From Thiohalocapsa sp. PB-PSB1 (GTDB lineage: Bacteria; Pseudomonadota; Gammaproteobacteria; Chromatiales; Chromatiaceae): 64,000 bases of DNA. The notes below the pieces were generated by a model. The model was not told the origin of the DNA. It saw nothing but the letters and a program-made list of their open reading frames with translations, and ran no database searches. Numbering within the stretch: position 1 is the stretch's first letter; every line of letters begins with the position of its first letter. The stretch covers positions 6,944,001-7,008,000 of the forward strand of contig CP050890.1 of the NCBI GenBank assembly GCA_016745215.1, in the 5' to 3' direction. A program made the translations under genes and the position numbers. Below, one piece after another: positions 63,062 through 64,000 of this stretch.

Positions 63062-63375
63062 CGTAAGCCGGTGGACAAGGCTTGTGGCTACTTGGAGAAA
63101 AATGCCCATCGTATGCGCTACCAGGAATATTTGGCGGCCGGCTACCCGGTTGCCTCCGGGGTCATCGAGGGCGCTTGTCGACACGTGGTTGTCGACCGCA
63201 TGGAGGGCACGGGAATGCGTTGGGTGATGCAAGGTCGATGCTGGGGTTACGCTGTATCCATATTCATGGCCATTGGGAGGCGTTTATGAAGTTCCATATC
63301 GAACAGCAACAACAAGCACTCTATCCTGTCCGAGCCGCCAATGACTCCTCATTCCATCTGCCTATGGCGGCCTGA
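63062..63375 (+). pseudogene. ISKra4-family transposase, C-terminal fragment with frameshift
   Basis: The text ACGYLEKNAHRMRYQEYLAA, GYPVASGVIEGACRHVVVDR, MEGTGMRWVMQG is the conserved end of ISKra4 transposases; after about 63232 it continues in the next frame (MLGLRCIHIHGHWEAFMKFH, IEQQQQALYP) to a stop at 63375. The beginning is lost and one base is missing or extra. Confidence 0.65.
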
Positions 63376-63412
63376 GACGGCGCGGAGGACGGGTTACATC
63401 CCACGCCATCAT

Positions 63413-63545
63413 TGCGTGCGGCGGTCATCAGCAGATGAAGGTGGTTGGTCATCAGCACATACGCGTGCACAGCAACCGATTCCTCCGCAGCCACCGCGGC
63501 CAGATGATCCAGGAAAAACTGGCGATCATCATCCTCGAAAAACAC
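63413..63545 (-). pseudogene. RAYT (Y1 transposase) fragment
   Basis: About 45 codons: VFFEDDDRQFFLDHLAA then SVAVHAYVLMTNHLHLLMT, with the HxH of HUH nucleases. Both ends are missing. It lies beside the inverted repeat at 63566-63647, perhaps the REP sequence it acted upon. It is a different subfamily from the RAYT at 27.1 kb. Confidence 0.6.
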
Positions 63546-63565
63546 AGATAAACAGCAGATAAACA

Positions 63566-63647
63566 GGGACAGACCACGTTTTCTAGTTTCGCCCGGTCCC
63601 GGTATCCCCTGTTCCCCCGGAAAAACGGGAAAAACGTGGTCTGTCCC
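63566..63647. repeat. 17-bp inverted repeat (REP-like)
   Basis: GGGACAGACCACGTTTT at 63566-63582 and its exact inverse at 63631-63647, bracketing G/C-rich and A-rich runs; three copies of CCGGTTTTCCG follow (63645-63685). A palindrome adjacent to a RAYT fragment is the expected substrate of that enzyme family. Confidence 0.6.
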
Positions 63648-63761
63648 GGTTTTCCGTGTCCCGGTTTTCCGCCGCCGGTTTTCCGCCACCTACATTTTTC
63701 GACGAGTAATTGGCGATTTTTTAATTTATTACAAAGGCTTATATGGAAAAATGGTAACTTC

Positions 63762-64000
63762 TCACTTTCCTCCGGCAGCCGCCGCACGAACGACCTCGGC
63801 CAAAGGCGGAATAGCGTTCACCCGCGCCAGCCTGTCGTGCAGGTAGTGCCAGAACGAGATGCCCAGTTTGCGGCAGGTTTTCTTCAGGCTGGTGAAGGTA
63901 TCCCGACAGCGTCGCCCGTCTTCGCTGCGGGTCGAACCGCTGGTTTTGCGTCGACTGACATATTCGCGGATATCGCTTTCGCTGAGGTTGTGTAACGGCA
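63762..64000 (-). CDS. IS66-family transposase C-terminus (cut by window edge)
   Basis: The minus frame enters from beyond 64000 and stops at TGA 63764-63762 (79 codons). LHNLSESDIREYVSRRKTSG, STRSEDGRRCRDTFTSLKKT, CRKLGISFWHYLHDRLARVN, AIPPLAEVVR matches the end of IS66 TnpC transposases. Most of the gene lies outside the window, so integrity is unknown. Confidence 0.6.
   Translation of the reverse strand, partial: PLHNLSESDIREYVSRRKTSGSTRSEDGRRCRDTFTSLKKTCRKLGISFWHYLHDRLARVNAIPPLAEVVRAAAAGGK

Overview
The window looks like a GC-rich gammaproteobacterial chromosome, possibly a Chromatiales (purple sulfur bacterium) type. The support is a Braun-type lipoprotein with a paired L,D-transpeptidase, an OprB-type porin, the RDD/SpoIIM/DUF4129/DUF4350/MoxR/DUF58 operon and the DUF2126/ATP-grasp/alpha-E/transglutaminase cluster. 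The genus is inference. The stretch from about 23.3 to 31.6 kb is visibly richer in A and T than its flanks and holds most of the mobile DNA.

Region by region. 0-6.5 kb (+): a catabolic cluster with the end of a flavin oxidoreductase, a cupin fragment, an FAH-family enzyme, a secreted beta-propeller protein, the two subunits of an aconitase X enzyme and an OprB-like porin. 6.5-11.3 kb (-): an ABC export/uptake-like operon combining a ZnuA-like metal-binding protein with a MacB/FtsX-type permease, a frameshifted ATPase and a large membrane protein. 11.4-15.6 kb (-): a lipoprotein alpha/beta hydrolase, an MBL-fold hydrolase, an outer-membrane protein and a small ABM-domain protein. 15.9-20 kb: a DUF433 antitoxin with a deleted toxin, an IS4 fragment, a DUF4345 protein, an internally deleted amidohydrolase, and a complete IS (18580-20034) with 16-bp inverted repeats and a 5-bp target duplication, sitting directly upstream of the amidohydrolase start codon. 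20.1-22.9 kb (-): a Uma2 nuclease and a sigma-54 activator.

23.4-31.8 kb is an integron. A stump of an integron integrase (31590-31763, +) faces away from an attI-like core and from four gene cassettes on the minus strand, punctuated by attC sites. In order the cassettes carry a nucleotide-cyclase-like protein, a membrane-anchored beta-propeller protein (frameshifted), a PIN-domain toxin/antitoxin pair, and a 160-residue protein with an HH motif. Two broken group II introns, joined across a REP-associated transposase (RAYT) element, lie antisense in the array where an attC should be.

32.4-40.7 kb (+) is a complete, tightly overlapping type II Wadjet operon (jetA-jetB-jetC-jetD), an SMC-like anti-plasmid defence system. 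40.9-47.8 kb (-) is the MoxR/DUF58 operon. 48-53 kb has a chorismate-lyase-like protein, a secreted tail-collar-domain protein, lpp convergent with an L,D-transpeptidase gene, and an EF-G paralogue. 53-61.6 kb holds the DUF2126 giant protein facing away from an ATP-grasp / alpha-E / transglutaminase-like operon that ends in a GluR0-like ligand-gated potassium channel; the small transglutaminase-like protein has Ser where the catalytic Cys should be. 61.7-64 kb is a graveyard of transposase fragments (a DDE transposase with two amber codons, ISKra4, RAYT, IS66).

Taken together, metabolic and envelope genes flank a central 9-17 kb defence and gene-capture island.
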